Below are positions 1 to 9,355 of a DNA stretch of 64,000 nucleotides, piece after piece (the first letter of the stretch is position 1; each line of letters starts with the position of its first letter). The stretch covers positions 124,001 to 188,000 of the forward strand of contig BPKM01000001.1 of assembly GCA_026005135.1 (NCBI GenBank), given 5' to 3'. This DNA comes from Leptospiraceae bacterium (GTDB lineage: Bacteria > Spirochaetota > Leptospiria > Leptospirales > Leptonemataceae). The notes under the pieces were generated by a model that was given only the letters and a program-made list of their open reading frames with translations, did not search any database and was not told the DNA's origin. The translations under genes and the position numbers were made by a program.

Positions 1-861
1 TTCCTCTCTTTCTTGAATCTGGATAGTATTTATTTGAAGCATTCGCTCAATCAATTCTTGATTCCATTGTTTTACTTTTTCTATTTCGTCTAATTCCATT
101 ATTTTATTTTTATTTTGTAATTGTATATAACCAATTGCAATAAGATTATTATCATGTGTTAAATAGTATAAAGGAGCAATTAATTCACTTTTTATATTGA
201 GTTTTCTATATCGTTGAATTATTTTATCTAAATTACTTTTATAAATTTCTTTTAGGTTTAATATTTCTGAATGTTCTATTTCAAATGAAGTAATATCAAA
301 ACTATCTTTAATAAGTATTATTTTCTCAGTTTTTTTTACAAGTTCGATAAGAGGATCTGGATTTTCAAATGTGTCTAATTTAACTGCATCATAAAAAGAT
401 CGAATTTTATTTTCGAATTCTGCTAAACCTACTTTAATTGTAGTAGGGATTATTCTGGTTTTTGGTTCAATTAGATGTTTACTTGTTAAAAAATTAGTTA
501 AATATACATCGTTATTTTTTATAGGTATACGTAAATCTTCTCTTTCTATTAGAGAAATTCCCAGTGCTTTAATATGAATATTATAAATTCCTTTGATTTC
601 TCCTTTACTTAAAACTTTAAAATGGATTTCTAAATAACGTCCTAAAACACGATAGGCAATATATTCTTTATCTAAATCTAATACTATCTCTGATGTAATT
701 TTATAAGTATAATTCGGATTAATTTCTATAATACGTAGTTTAGGAGGTTCTTCTAAGGATTTTATATAAATATTTTTTTGGTATAAATGTTTTTCTATAA
801 TTGCTTTAACTTTATCCTTATTTAGGAACCATTCCAGTTTACGTTTATTTTCTTGATTCAT
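1..861 (-). CDS. Hypothetical protein, C-terminus beyond the window edge
   Basis: An open minus-strand frame runs from an ATG at 861 off the left edge, giving at least 286 residues without a stop. The translation starts MNQENKRKLEWFLNKDKV and is a mixed alpha/beta, charged, soluble-looking protein with no signal peptide or membrane segment. I see no family motif; the PilZ signature (RxxxR, then D/NxSxxG) is not evident. A Leptospira-type DUF1577 protein is one possibility I cannot test. It starts 1 base after the stop of the upstream receiver-like gene (863-1216), so the two are almost certainly co-transcribed and translationally coupled. Coding status is well supported; function is unknown. 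Confidence 0.7.
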   Translation of the reverse strand, partial: MNQENKRKLEWFLNKDKVKAIIEKHLYQKNIYIKSLEEPPKLRIIEINPNYTYKITSEIVLDLDKEYIAYRVLGRYLEIHFKVLSKGEIKGIYNIHIKALGISLIEREDLRIPIKNNDVYLTNFLTSKHLIEPKTRIIPTTIKVGLAEFENKIRSFYDAVKLDTFENPDPLIELVKKTEKIILIKDSFDITSFEIEHSEILNLKEIYKSNLDKIIQRYRKLNIKSELIAPLYYLTHDNNLIAIGYIQLQNKNKIMELDEIEKVKQWNQELIERMLQINTIQIQEREE

Positions 862-862
862 A

Positions 863-1216
863 TTAGCTATAATAGACTTCTAGCAATTCTTCGATATAAT
901 CTTCTATGGCAAATATTTCCATAGGAAGGGATACCTTTTTACATTTACATGTAATATAAGACTGATAATAAGATTGTTCGTTTTCTAAAAATAAAAAGTG
1001 GGGAGGTATACCAGATAATTGTCTAATTTTTTGATAAACAGTTTCATTATTCATATCCGGACCAATGATTACAAGACAATATTCGCAATTAATATCATCA
1101 ATATTTTGAGATGCCTTTACTTTTATATTTCTATTTTTTAATATTTCTGCTAGTATATTAATAATTTCTTTATCCTTTGATAGAATTAAGGCTTTTGTAC
1201 AACAATCACCAATCAT
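863..1216 (-). CDS. Small receiver-like (degenerate response-regulator fold) protein
   Basis: The 117-residue product begins with a beta-strand (KALILSKDKEI), an amphipathic helix, and a second hydrophobic strand (YCLVIIGPD), as in a CheY-type receiver. The phospho-acceptor Asp normally at the end of strand 3 and the N-terminal acidic pair are not in place, so this would be a non-phosphorylated pseudo-receiver. It is immediately upstream of, and 1 base away from, the partial gene at 1-861. AGAGAGGGGG lies just upstream of the ATG (CCCCCTCTCT on the plus strand at 1220-1229), a strong ribosome-binding site. The fold assignment is inferred from pattern only. Confidence 0.6.
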   Translation of the reverse strand: MIGDCCTKALILSKDKEIINILAEILKNRNIKVKASQNIDDINCEYCLVIIGPDMNNETVYQKIRQLSGIPPHFLFLENEQSYYQSYITCKCKKVSLPMEIFAIEDYIEELLEVYYS

Positions 1217-1422
1217 ATTACCCCCTCTCTAATCAAATAAAATACGATACATTCAGCAATATACTTTTTAATAGTAACATAAAAAATATTTTAAATATTT
1301 TTTCTACTTTTTTTTGAATCTTGCTCAAAATAAATTCTTTGAATTATAAAATCATGCTTTATTTTTGTACTTTTACTTAATTTTTATATAGATTTTTATT
1401 TCGTAATTAATTATTTTAAAAA

Positions 1423-2184
1423 TTATATAAGATAATTATTTAAGTTTAAATTCGATATGTTTTCTAGAAATATAATTTTTCTTGGAGAAAAGGATTTACC
1501 CAATTGATGAAAGATTTCCATAGATTTTTTAATATTTATATTTTTATGATTAATCATTTCTTTTTCGCTTACAATCCAGATAATAGGTTGGTTAATCCTT
1601 TCGTACATTTCTATTCTATGAGTATATCTTATAATTTTATATTTGGTACAATTGATTTTTGAAGTTAAACAAATTCTTGGTTCAATAATATTCCAGATTA
1701 AAGGTATAGAGGTATAGATTTCATCTTTAAGAATAAGTAACTTTATATTTTTATAATGAGCAGCTATTTCTAAGGATAATGTATTATATATTCCTTCGGA
1801 AATAATAATAACATTGTTATTAGAAATAATTTCTAAGTATTGATAAATATCATGAAGAAAATTTAGAGTATTGTTAAAGTCATTAAAAATTTGTTTTTCT
1901 TCTATAAAAACAAGACAGGAATTTTCTTCTTGTTTTATTTTTAATAATGATATAATTTCTTTATTAACAGGAAAAATTATATAACACTGATGGATTTTAT
2001 TTTTCGGAATGTAAATAAGTTCTGGTTTATAAATTATATGATGAATTTTAAAAAGATTTTGAATAGAAATTTTTTGGGTTTCAATAGATTTTGCTCCTCT
2101 TTGATAATTTATAGGAAAAAATAACAAAAATAACAAAATTAATCCGATAAATATAAAAAGGATTTTATTAAATAAATTCATCAT
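1423..2184 (-). CDS. Membrane-anchored alpha/beta-hydrolase-like protein, catalytic residues apparently lost
   Basis: I place the start at the MMNLFNK methionines (2184/2181) rather than 2253, because that leaves a clean single N-terminal membrane anchor and a short divergent promoter region before the gene at 2212. After the anchor the alternating strands and helices resemble an alpha/beta hydrolase: a strand and elbow region (NVIIISEGIYNTLSLEIAA), then a late strand (PIIWIVSEKEMI) where the GxxD loop normally falls. The nucleophile elbow reads ISEGIY instead of GxSxG, and the final His position reads ISNLNL. It is probably a degenerate hydrolase-fold protein outside or at the inner membrane. 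Low certainty on family, good certainty that it is coding. Confidence 0.55.
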   Translation of the reverse strand: MMNLFNKILFIFIGLILLFLLFFPINYQRGAKSIETQKISIQNLFKIHHIIYKPELIYIPKNKIHQCYIIFPVNKEIISLLKIKQEENSCLVFIEEKQIFNDFNNTLNFLHDIYQYLEIISNNNVIIISEGIYNTLSLEIAAHYKNIKLLILKDEIYTSIPLIWNIIEPRICLTSKINCTKYKIIRYTHRIEMYERINQPIIWIVSEKEMINHKNINIKKSMEIFHQLGKSFSPRKIIFLENISNLNLNNYLI

Positions 2185-2211
2185 AAAATAAACTAAAAAG
2201 CAATTTTTTAT

Positions 2212-4569
2212 ATGAGTAAAGATGTGCAAGATCAATTTAAAAAAATAATTCAATTATATACGTATGGTAAGAATGTTTTTCGTTTTTGTTTTTTTGGTAA
2301 AGAAAATGTATTAGGAACACCTATTTTAGAGAAAGAAACAGAGGTTTCTGTTTTTAAAGATCCAGAAAGTAAAATACAGGCTAAAAAAAGATACTTTCAT
2401 TTTATTTATGATCCCCCAACAAGAAATATACGTTTTGATTATGAAAATAAAATCTTATTTACTGGTATTGTTAATGCAAAAGAAGATCAAAATTTTTTAA
2501 ATTTATATTTATATGATAAAGTAAATATTTATGGTTTAGGTGCAATCAATGGAAACTATAATAGAAATAAAGGTAGATTTATATTAAGAAATATAGATAC
2601 ATTTTTTTATTTAATTAAAAATGAACCATATGCATCATTTCCTTTTCTTTTATTTCGAAATAAAAATTCATCAAGACATTTTGCAATATTAAATTATACC
2701 TCTTATCCCTTAGAAATTAATATTGATGAAAATCTTAATTTCCCCTATAAATATGAAGTTAATATATCTTATTATTATAAAAGAGAAACAGAGATAATTG
2801 ATTTTATTGTATTTATTGGATCTATAGAAGAAATTATTATAAATTTGGTTAAACTTACTGGGTATCCTTATTTTCCACCAATCTGGAGTTTAGGTTATCA
2901 TCAATCACGTTGGTCTTATAAAACACAGGCAAAAGTTCTGGAAATTGGAAAAGAAGCAAGAAAATATAATCTTCCCTTAGATGCTATTTATCTTGATATA
3001 CATTATATGAACAAGTATAAGATTTTTACCTGGCATCCAAAACGATTCCCCAACCCCGAAAAACTAATTGAAGAATTAAATCGATTAGGAATCAAACTGG
3101 TTTCTATAGTGGATCCGGGTGTTGCTATTGATCCTAAATATGTGATCTATAAAGAAGGGGTAGAAAACCAGTATTTTTGTAAAAATGAAATTGATAAAAA
3201 TAACAAAAAAACCTTTTATGTGGGTAAAGTATGGCCGGGGAAAGTTCATTTTCCAGATTTTACTAAAGAAGATGTACAGAATTGGTGGTCTAAACTAAAT
3301 AGTAAATTTTTAGATATAGGTATAAGTGGTATATGGAATGATATGAATGAACCTGTATTACAGATAGGAAAAACAGAAGAACCATTAAAAGAACCAATAA
3401 GTCATGAAAAGGGTAGTCATTTAAAATATAGAAATATCTATGCGAATTTAGAAGCAGAAGCTACGTATAATGCTTTTAAAAATTTACAGGATAAAAAAAG
3501 ACCTTTTATACTTTCTCGTTCTGGAAGTATAGGTTTACAAAAATGGGCAACATTATGGACCGGCGATAATCATACTTCCTGGGAACATTTAAGAGAAAAT
3601 TTATATATGATTATTAATTTGAATTTATCTGGTATGTTTTTTTGTGGTGCTGATGTTGGTGGATTTGGTGCACCAAGAAAAGGTTTATTGTCATTATTTA
3701 AATTTATCCGTAATCCCGAATTATTTGAACGCTGGAATGAATTGGGATCACTTTTGCCTTTTTTTAGAAATCATACAATATTATTTTCTTATGATCAGGA
3801 ACCTTGGAAATTTCCTAAACCAACTTTTCAAAGGGTAAAAAAACACATAAGAAGAAGATATCAATTATTATTATATTTTTATTATTTATTTTATCTTTCT
3901 CATAAAGAAGGGATACCTATTATACGTCCTATCTTTTATGAATTTAGTGATCTTCCCATAGATGATTTTAAACTAAAAGACCAATTTTTTATTGGAAAAA
4001 ATTTATTAGCATGTCCAATATTATATCCTAAAATAAAAAGTTATTCTATTTATTTGCCACCTGGTGATTGGTATGAATTTGAAACTGGAAAACTCTATAA
4101 TGGTAATCGCTGGATTCAATTTTCTATAGAAAGAGGATATTATCCCTTATTTATACGAGGTGGTTCTATTATACCTATTGTATATCCAGGAATTAATGCA
4201 GAACAAACATTAAAAAATGAAATTTTTTTTGAAATATATCCAGAGAATTCAATGCAGGGATATTTATATTTAGATGATGGTATATCTACTCAATATAAAA
4301 CATCATATTTTTTAGTAGAAATCTCTGGAGAAAGACAAAATAATGGAGATATTTATTTAAAATATGAAATTAAAAATAAATCATTTCTTCCAGAACAATC
4401 TACAGTAAAATTACGATTGCCTATTTCTTATAAATCTTTATATTATAAAAAAAAGAAGAATATAGCTACTCAAAGAGATTTATTTAATGAAGATAGAAAA
4501 TTTTCAGTTTCAGAATTTGAACTTCCTCTTCTGGAAAATTGGGAAGTTAAGATTTCTATTAATAAATAA
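2212..4569 (+). CDS. Glycoside hydrolase family 31 (alpha-glucosidase-type)
   Basis: A 785-residue GH31 enzyme, which hydrolyses terminal alpha-glucosidic (or alpha-xylosidic) bonds with retention. The signature GIWNDMNEP carries the catalytic nucleophile Asp377; the acid/base is Asp452 in [17 protein letters not shown] and FFRNHT further on are typical substrate-pocket motifs, and the C-terminal beta-sandwich ([11 protein letters not shown], then RGGSIIPI) is intact. There is no signal peptide, so the enzyme is predicted cytoplasmic and probably acts on glycogen- or maltodextrin-derived oligosaccharides. The N-terminal beta-sandwich spans roughly residues 1-215. msrB follows with overlap. 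Substrate specificity cannot be read from the sequence. Confidence 0.93.
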   Translation: MSKDVQDQFKKIIQLYTYGKNVFRFCFFGKENVLGTPILEKETEVSVFKDPESKIQAKKRYFHFIYDPPTRNIRFDYENKILFTGIVNAKEDQNFLNLYLYDKVNIYGLGAINGNYNRNKGRFILRNIDTFFYLIKNEPYASFPFLLFRNKNSSRHFAILNYTSYPLEINIDENLNFPYKYEVNISYYYKRETEIIDFIVFIGSIEEIIINLVKLTGYPYFPPIWSLGYHQSRWSYKTQAKVLEIGKEARKYNLPLDAIYLDIHYMNKYKIFTWHPKRFPNPEKLIEELNRLGIKLVSIVDPGVAIDPKYVIYKEGVENQYFCKNEIDKNNKKTFYVGKVWPGKVHFPDFTKEDVQNWWSKLNSKFLDIGISGIWNDMNEPVLQIGKTEEPLKEPISHEKGSHLKYRNIYANLEAEATYNAFKNLQDKKRPFILSRSGSIGLQKWATLWTGDNHTSWEHLRENLYMIINLNLSGMFFCGADVGGFGAPRKGLLSLFKFIRNPELFERWNELGSLLPFFRNHTILFSYDQEPWKFPKPTFQRVKKHIRRRYQLLLYFYYLFYLSHKEGIPIIRPIFYEFSDLPIDDFKLKDQFFIGKNLLACPILYPKIKSYSIYLPPGDWYEFETGKLYNGNRWIQFSIERGYYPLFIRGGSIIPIVYPGINAEQTLKNEIFFEIYPENSMQGYLYLDDGISTQYKTSYFLVEISGERQNNGDIYLKYEIKNKSFLPEQSTVKLRLPISYKSLYYKKKKNIATQRDLFNEDRKFSVSEFELPLLENWEVKISINK

Positions 4570-5161
4570 AGGAATTATTTTTAGTAGTATTTTATGTTTA
4601 TTATTTTGTGAACCAAAAAATCCTATATGGAAAAATTACAAAAAAGGAATCGTTATGGACAAACAAAAAGAAACTGTTTCTAAAGAATTACTGGAACAAC
4701 CCTTTTATATAAAAGGAAGTTATAAAGAATTATCTGAATATATTTATAAAGGAGATAAAGTAAATTTAACAGATCAGGAATGGGAACATTTACTTAATGA
4801 TTGGCAATTCTATATATTACGCAACAAAGGAACAGAACGTGCATTTTCAGGAAAATACTATAATAATAAAGAAAAAGGAATTTATGTTTGTGCTGCATGT
4901 GGATTGCCATTATTTTTATCAGAGACAAAATATGAATCTGGTAGTGGTTGGCCCTCGTTTTATCAACCAATTAAAAAAGAAGGTGAACCATTAAGAATAA
5001 GAGAAGAAATGGATACATCTTATGGTATGATTCGTACAGAAATTCTTTGTAATCGTTGTGGAAGTCATTTAGGACATGTTTTTCCAGATGGACCACCACC
5101 AACTGGACTTCGTTATTGTGTAAATTCCGCTTCTTTAAGGTTTATATCTGAATCGGAATAA
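4517..5161 (+). CDS. msrB: Peptide-methionine (R)-S-oxide reductase, probable lipoprotein
   Basis: MsrB reduces the R-form of methionine sulfoxide in proteins. The catalytic Cys is in [11 protein letters not shown] near the C-terminus, and the two zinc CxxC pairs are in CAACG and CNRCGSH. The start is uncertain. ATG 4655 (MDKQKE) has AAGGA upstream and gives a 168-residue cytoplasmic enzyme. However, the same frame continues upstream through [16 protein letters not shown], which looks like a lipoprotein signal with its lipobox Cys. This favours an earlier start: TTG 4517 is used here, and ATG 4487 is also possible. Either would overlap the GH31 gene. An exported MsrB would repair oxidised envelope proteins. 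Confidence 0.85.
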   Translation: MNFLFWKIGKLRFLLINKGIIFSSILCLLFCEPKNPIWKNYKKGIVMDKQKETVSKELLEQPFYIKGSYKELSEYIYKGDKVNLTDQEWEHLLNDWQFYILRNKGTERAFSGKYYNNKEKGIYVCAACGLPLFLSETKYESGSGWPSFYQPIKKEGEPLRIREEMDTSYGMIRTEILCNRCGSHLGHVFPDGPPPTGLRYCVNSASLRFISESE

Positions 5162-5163
5162 TA

Positions 5164-6348
5164 TCAGATTTTATTTATAAGCTGATTTAATAATAATGGT
5201 TTGGAAAATAAAAAACCCTGACCATAATTGATATCTAATTGTTTTATTAATTCTAATTGTTTTTCTGTTTCTATACCTTCTGCAATTGTTTTAATACCAA
5301 GAGATTTTGATAAATGTGTTATGGTTTCTAAAATGGTATATGATTTTTTATCATTGTAGTTTTGAATAAAGATTTTATCGATTTTTAAAAAATCAATATT
5401 TAAATCTAAAATATATCTTAAAGAAGAATATCCTGTTCCAAAATCATCTATAGCAATATTAAAGCCAGAATTTTTTAGTTTCTGGATTATTTGACTTGCA
5501 TAATCAAAAGATTCGATATAAGAACTTTCTGTAATTTCTATTATAATAGAGCTTAAGGGAATATTAGAATTAAGAAATAATGTTATTATATGTTCCATTA
5601 AATAGGGATCCCCAAAACTTATAGGAGAAAGATTAAGAGAAAACATTTTATTTTTTAAAAATTCATTATTTATAACTTTCTGGTAAGTTTTGATAAAATG
5701 TTCTATTAAAGCAATTTCGAAACTTTTAATTAATCCAGATTTTTCAAAAATAGAGATAAATTGATCAGGAGGAATATTCCCATAATTTGGTTCATTCCAT
5801 CTGGATAAAATTTCGAATCCTATGGTTTCTTTAGATTGAATATGATTATATGGATGAAATACAATAAAAAATTCATTATTAAACTGAAAATAATTCGATT
5901 TTTGCTGAACTAAAAAATATAATTTTGTTCGTTCTTCTATTGTTTTTGTATAAAATTCAATATTTTTTATATTTTCTGTTTTGCATTTTTTTAATGCAAT
6001 TTGGGCTAAATTAATAAGATTACGAGCATTTTTAGAATGTTCTGGAAATAGGGCAATGCCACAATGAAAGTTCAAATAAAATTCTAATTGATGTATTTCT
6101 ATTTTTTTATTTAATTGTTCAAAAATTTCAGTAATAAACGTTTCTATGTTGTTTGTTTGATTTTCTGGAATTTCTAAAAAAATAGCAAATTCATCGGATT
6201 TAAACCTTGCAATAAATGCATAATTGTATTTTTTAAATTGTTCTAAAAGATTTTGACTGAATTTTTTTAGAATTTCATCAGAAAATGCTACATCAAAAAA
6301 AGAATTTATATAGGTAAAATTATGTATATCCAATATAATACATGGCAT
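5164..6348 (-). CDS. C-terminal part of a GGDEF-EAL protein: rest of GGDEF plus intact EAL phosphodiesterase
   Basis: This 394-residue frame starts in the middle of a GGDEF domain (ILDIHNF, then FKSDEF where GGDEF should be) and continues into a complete EAL domain. EAL catalytic residues look intact: E(IL) in GFEILSRW, N in LNLSP, E in EITES, DD in IDDFGTGYSSL, K in LKIDK, E in AEGIET and Q in GQGFLFSKP. It should hydrolyse cyclic di-GMP, with a degenerate GGDEF that might only bind GTP. It overlaps 6320-7342 and is in the +1 frame relative to it; the two are halves of one protein interrupted by a single extra base near 6335-6352. Confidence 0.85.
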   Translation of the reverse strand: MPCIILDIHNFTYINSFFDVAFSDEILKKFSQNLLEQFKKYNYAFIARFKSDEFAIFLEIPENQTNNIETFITEIFEQLNKKIEIHQLEFYLNFHCGIALFPEHSKNARNLINLAQIALKKCKTENIKNIEFYTKTIEERTKLYFLVQQKSNYFQFNNEFFIVFHPYNHIQSKETIGFEILSRWNEPNYGNIPPDQFISIFEKSGLIKSFEIALIEHFIKTYQKVINNEFLKNKMFSLNLSPISFGDPYLMEHIITLFLNSNIPLSSIIIEITESSYIESFDYASQIIQKLKNSGFNIAIDDFGTGYSSLRYILDLNIDFLKIDKIFIQNYNDKKSYTILETITHLSKSLGIKTIAEGIETEKQLELIKQLDINYGQGFLFSKPLLLNQLINKI

Positions 6349-7342
6349 ATATTTTATTTTTATTATATTCTAATTGGTTATTAATATAATTTAAAAAAAT
6401 TGCTTCATTAGGAAGCTTAGTCAATGGATCAAAGAATTCAATATCTAAGTTATATAAATGGGAACTATCCTGGTTTAAAAAACCAATAGAAATATATTTT
6501 TTTTTGTTTTGAAATGTTTCTACAGGAATAATATGTTGTTTTATATAAAAAAGTTCATTATATTTATTTAAATTTATAAATGTTCCATAAAAAGATATAT
6601 TTTGATTTAAATTTGTCCATAGTTTTTTATAAAATTCAGTAGGTTGGAGCCCTGATTTAAAAATATTAGTTTTTTTACCAATTAATTCTTTTTTAGAATA
6701 ACCAGTAATTTTTTCTACATAAGGATTTACATATTCAATAATTCCATTTTCGTCTGTAATTAAAAACCATGTTTTACTTTGTTCAATTGCAGAATAAAAA
6801 TTTGCATTATATTTTATATTATTAATAAAGTTAATGAAAATCGATAAATTTTTTTGGAAATTATGAATTTTTTCAACAAATGCATTAACAAAATAACCTT
6901 TTTTCTGGGTAAAAAGACAGATTAAAATCGTTTCCTTGGGGTTAATAGGAAGTCCAAAAATTAAATAAGAATAAATAAAGTTTTTCATTAAGATATCTTT
7001 AAATATTGGAGTATAGTAATTTTTTTTTATTTCTGTAATATCATTATTAATATGGAATAGAAAATCCTGGCTTAGCTTTAAATCGAAATTTTGATTTAAT
7101 TCTTTTTCTAATTGATCAAAACGAAAATTAAAATGATCAGAAAATGAAACCAATTGAATAAATTGTTTTTCTTTATTGTAAATTCCTGTCCATATAAAAA
7201 CAAAATCATCGTATTGATCTAAATTTAGATTAATATCTGTAAGAATATCTTTAAAAGAACGTAATTTAAAAACATTTTCATAAATATTTTCTAAAATTTT
7301 ATCGATTTTTTCTATGGAATAAATATGATTTTGGTTTGTCAT
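6320..7342 (-). CDS. N-terminal part of the GGDEF-EAL protein: GAF-like and PAS sensor domains
   Basis: Residues about 15-170 form a GAF-like sensor. Residues about 185-300 are a PAS domain (WFLITDENGIIEYVNP, then GYSKKELIGKKTNIFKSG), followed by a PAC-like segment. The frame enters a GGDEF domain (FDPLTKLPNEAIF) and then ends after YAMYYIGYT, out of frame. Continuing in the +1 frame from that point gives ILDIHNF and the rest of GGDEF and EAL (5164-6348). The complete protein would be about 730 residues, a cytoplasmic sensor tied to cyclic di-GMP turnover. Confidence 0.85.
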   Translation of the reverse strand: MTNQNHIYSIEKIDKILENIYENVFKLRSFKDILTDINLNLDQYDDFVFIWTGIYNKEKQFIQLVSFSDHFNFRFDQLEKELNQNFDLKLSQDFLFHINNDITEIKKNYYTPIFKDILMKNFIYSYLIFGLPINPKETILICLFTQKKGYFVNAFVEKIHNFQKNLSIFINFINNIKYNANFYSAIEQSKTWFLITDENGIIEYVNPYVEKITGYSKKELIGKKTNIFKSGLQPTEFYKKLWTNLNQNISFYGTFINLNKYNELFYIKQHIIPVETFQNKKKYISIGFLNQDSSHLYNLDIEFFDPLTKLPNEAIFLNYINNQLEYNKNKIYAMYYIGYT

Positions 7343-7439
7343 AAAAGTCCTTTTATGTTACATTTTGTATAAATTAAAATCACAAAATAAGCAAGATCTT
7401 TATAATAAAATAATATTTGAAGTTAAAACAATTATTTTT

Positions 7440-7868
7440 TTATGTTTCAAAAATTTTTTTAGAGGCAAGTTTATCAGCGATTTTATTTTGTTCTCTTGGT
7501 ATATGATATATATCAAAATCTGGAAATTGCAGTAATATTTCCTTTATTTTTTGATGGAGTTCTTTTAAATTATTGCTTTTTATTTTATATTCACCTTTTA
7601 ATTGCTTTACAATCAATTCTGAATCTAAATAAATTTCTAAACGATAAAATTCTGGATTTTTTATTTTAGATAATATTTCTTTTAATCCTAAATATAAAGC
7701 ACTATATTCTGCAAAGTTATTTGTATTTATTCCTAAGTCTTTACTGATTTCAAATAATACTTTATTGTCTATATAGGCAATTGCTCCAGCTCCCGAGGGA
7801 CCAGGATTCCCTTTCGATGCTCCATCACAATATAATTTAATAGTTTTTTTAAATAAATCTTTTTCCAT
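7440..7868 (-). CDS. rnhA: Ribonuclease HI-type enzyme
   Basis: This 142-residue protein degrades RNA in RNA-DNA hybrids. The four acidic active-site residues are visible: Asp in LYCDGASKGNPG, Glu in NNFAEYSALYLGL, Asp in YLDSELIVKQL and Asp in REQNKIADKLA. The length and pattern fit the short RVT_3/RNase HI group without an N-terminal hybrid-binding domain. About 100 bases separate it from the GGDEF-EAL gene downstream. Confidence 0.9.
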   Translation of the reverse strand: MEKDLFKKTIKLYCDGASKGNPGPSGAGAIAYIDNKVLFEISKDLGINTNNFAEYSALYLGLKEILSKIKNPEFYRLEIYLDSELIVKQLKGEYKIKSNNLKELHQKIKEILLQFPDFDIYHIPREQNKIADKLASKKIFET

Positions 7869-8054
7869 AAGATAAATTTATAGATAGTTAGTATTTTTAT
7901 ATTAGTATGATCTGTCGAGATATTTTTATAACAAGCAAATTGGATTAATAGTAAAGATCATATTTGAAAGAAAACATATAATCCAAGATAATAGTATTAA
8001 AATTCTATTTGTATTGAAAAAAATTGTAAGATTTTTATTTTAAAATATATATAG

Positions 8055-8300
8055 ATCTATGTGGAAACATTAATACTTAAAGAACAAATACCAGAATATC
8101 ATAATTAAAATAGAAGATATAAAACAAAAAATATTGATAAAACCTATTATCGTTTTAGGGAAAAATATAAAACAGGATTAAATATTTTACCAGAATATTA
8201 TAAAATTCTATATGAATTATCCGAAGGAAAATTAGGAGAATATCTAAAATATTTATATTATAAATATCACAAACAAATGTTAAACTTAAAAATTTCTTAA
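8055..8300 (+). pseudogene. Possible remnant of a small coding region with an in-frame stop
   Basis: In the otherwise empty stretch 7869-8366, one plus-strand frame has coding-like composition: VETLILKEQIPEYH, a stop at 8106-8108, then RYKTKNIDKTYYRFREKY and onward to LGEYLKYLYYKYHKQML before a stop at 8298. The Tyr/Lys/Leu-rich pattern is unlike random AT-rich translation, but I recognise no family. It may be the decayed end of an accessory gene. The rest of this gap shows nothing I can support. Confidence 0.3.
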
Positions 8301-8366
8301 AAAAAAGTACAAATTATAATTAAATTTTATAAATTATATATACTATATATAACGTTTTTGCTTAGG

Positions 8367-8573
8367 TTATTGTTTATCCCAGTATTGTTTTTTTGCTTTT
8401 AGATGTTCCTCGTAGGTTTTGGAGAAAAAATGTTTGCCATCTTCTATCCGAACAAAAAATAAATAATCTGTTTTGGCTGGAAAAAATGCAGCTTTTAAAG
8501 CTTCATATCCAGGGTTAGAAATAGGGGTAGGTGGTAGACCTTTATGCCTATAGGTATTATACAGGTGATTCAA
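8367..8573 (-). CDS. mltG: C-terminal fragment of MltG (frameshifted)
   Basis: This 68-residue frame (TTG start at 8573, probably not a real start) encodes the end of an MltG/YceG protein: YNTYRHKGLPPTPISNPG, then FVRIEDGKHFFSKTYEEH. These are the conserved C-terminal motifs of the family. It continues the frame 8557-9351 after skipping one base near 8562-8566, where the conserved SPYNTY motif is split as CCT-G-TAT. Confidence 0.85.
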   Translation of the reverse strand: MNHLYNTYRHKGLPPTPISNPGYEALKAAFFPAKTDYLFFVRIEDGKHFFSKTYEEHLKAKKQYWDKQ

Positions 8574-9351
8574 TTTCTAAATCTTTTAATGTTAATTTTT
8601 TTTTAGGATCTTTTAAAATATATTGTATAGTTGGATCTGCCTGTAATTTCATTTTTTTCTTTAATCGATTATAATATACACTTGCCATTATAGGTAATTC
8701 TTCTTTATGAATTGCTTCCCTTTCAATTATCGATGCAATTATTACTTTTTGATATAATTCTTTTGGATCTATTTGTTTGTAATCTGAAACAATATTAGAA
8801 AGTTTATTAAAAAACATTTTTATCATTATTTCGTGAATTTGTTCAATTTTTAATTGGGGATCAATTGTATAAGTTTCTGGAAATAAAAAACCTTCTGTTG
8901 TTGGACCTGCTATATTATATTTTTTAAGAATAACTGGATCTTTTGTTAAATTTAAAAATTCTTCTTTATCAGAAATAAATCCTTGTTCTTTAAAATAGTC
9001 AGCAATTTGGTCATTTGTCCATCCTTCAATAATGGTAAATTGAATCATTTTTATTTTTCCAGAATGTAGTAAATCTAAGATTTCATAAGCTGTCATATCT
9101 GGAAATATTTCATATACACCTGCTTTTATATTTTTATCTTTTCCAGTAAGTTTTGCTAAGATTTTAAAATAGGTTTGGTTTCGAATTAATTGTTTTTCTT
9201 CTAATTTATTTGCAATATAACTTAATGTTTGTCCTTTTGGTATAGTAAATAATACTGCTTTTTGATTTTTTGATGGTGGTAAATTATAATAATATAAAAT
9301 TAAAAACCCTAACAAAATTAAAATAATACTTATATGTAATGATTTTTTCAT
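8557..9351 (-). CDS. mltG: Endolytic murein transglycosylase MltG, main part (frameshifted near the end)
   Basis: MltG cleaves nascent peptidoglycan strands and sets their length. The protein has one N-terminal membrane anchor (residues about 5-22), a LysM-like segment (IPKGQTLSYIANKLEEKQLI), and the YceG domain with the catalytic Glu in IIASIIEREA and the motif LQADPTIQYIL. It ends with ESPV by frameshift, the remaining 60-odd residues being at 8367-8573. It lies 4 bases after the glycosyltransferase gene in a minus-strand run with echA and the NSS symporter. Without frame repair it would lose only the C-terminal subdomain. Confidence 0.9.
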   Translation of the reverse strand: MKKSLHISIILILLGFLILYYYNLPPSKNQKAVLFTIPKGQTLSYIANKLEEKQLIRNQTYFKILAKLTGKDKNIKAGVYEIFPDMTAYEILDLLHSGKIKMIQFTIIEGWTNDQIADYFKEQGFISDKEEFLNLTKDPVILKKYNIAGPTTEGFLFPETYTIDPQLKIEQIHEIMIKMFFNKLSNIVSDYKQIDPKELYQKVIIASIIEREAIHKEELPIMASVYYNRLKKKMKLQADPTIQYILKDPKKKLTLKDLEIESPV

Positions 9352-9355
9352 TTTA

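Noticed and set aside
5140..5170. A bidirectional terminator between msrB and the EAL gene
   Set aside because: Only a 6-bp ATCTGA/TCAGAT stem with a 12-base loop is present, too weak to call in AT-rich DNA.
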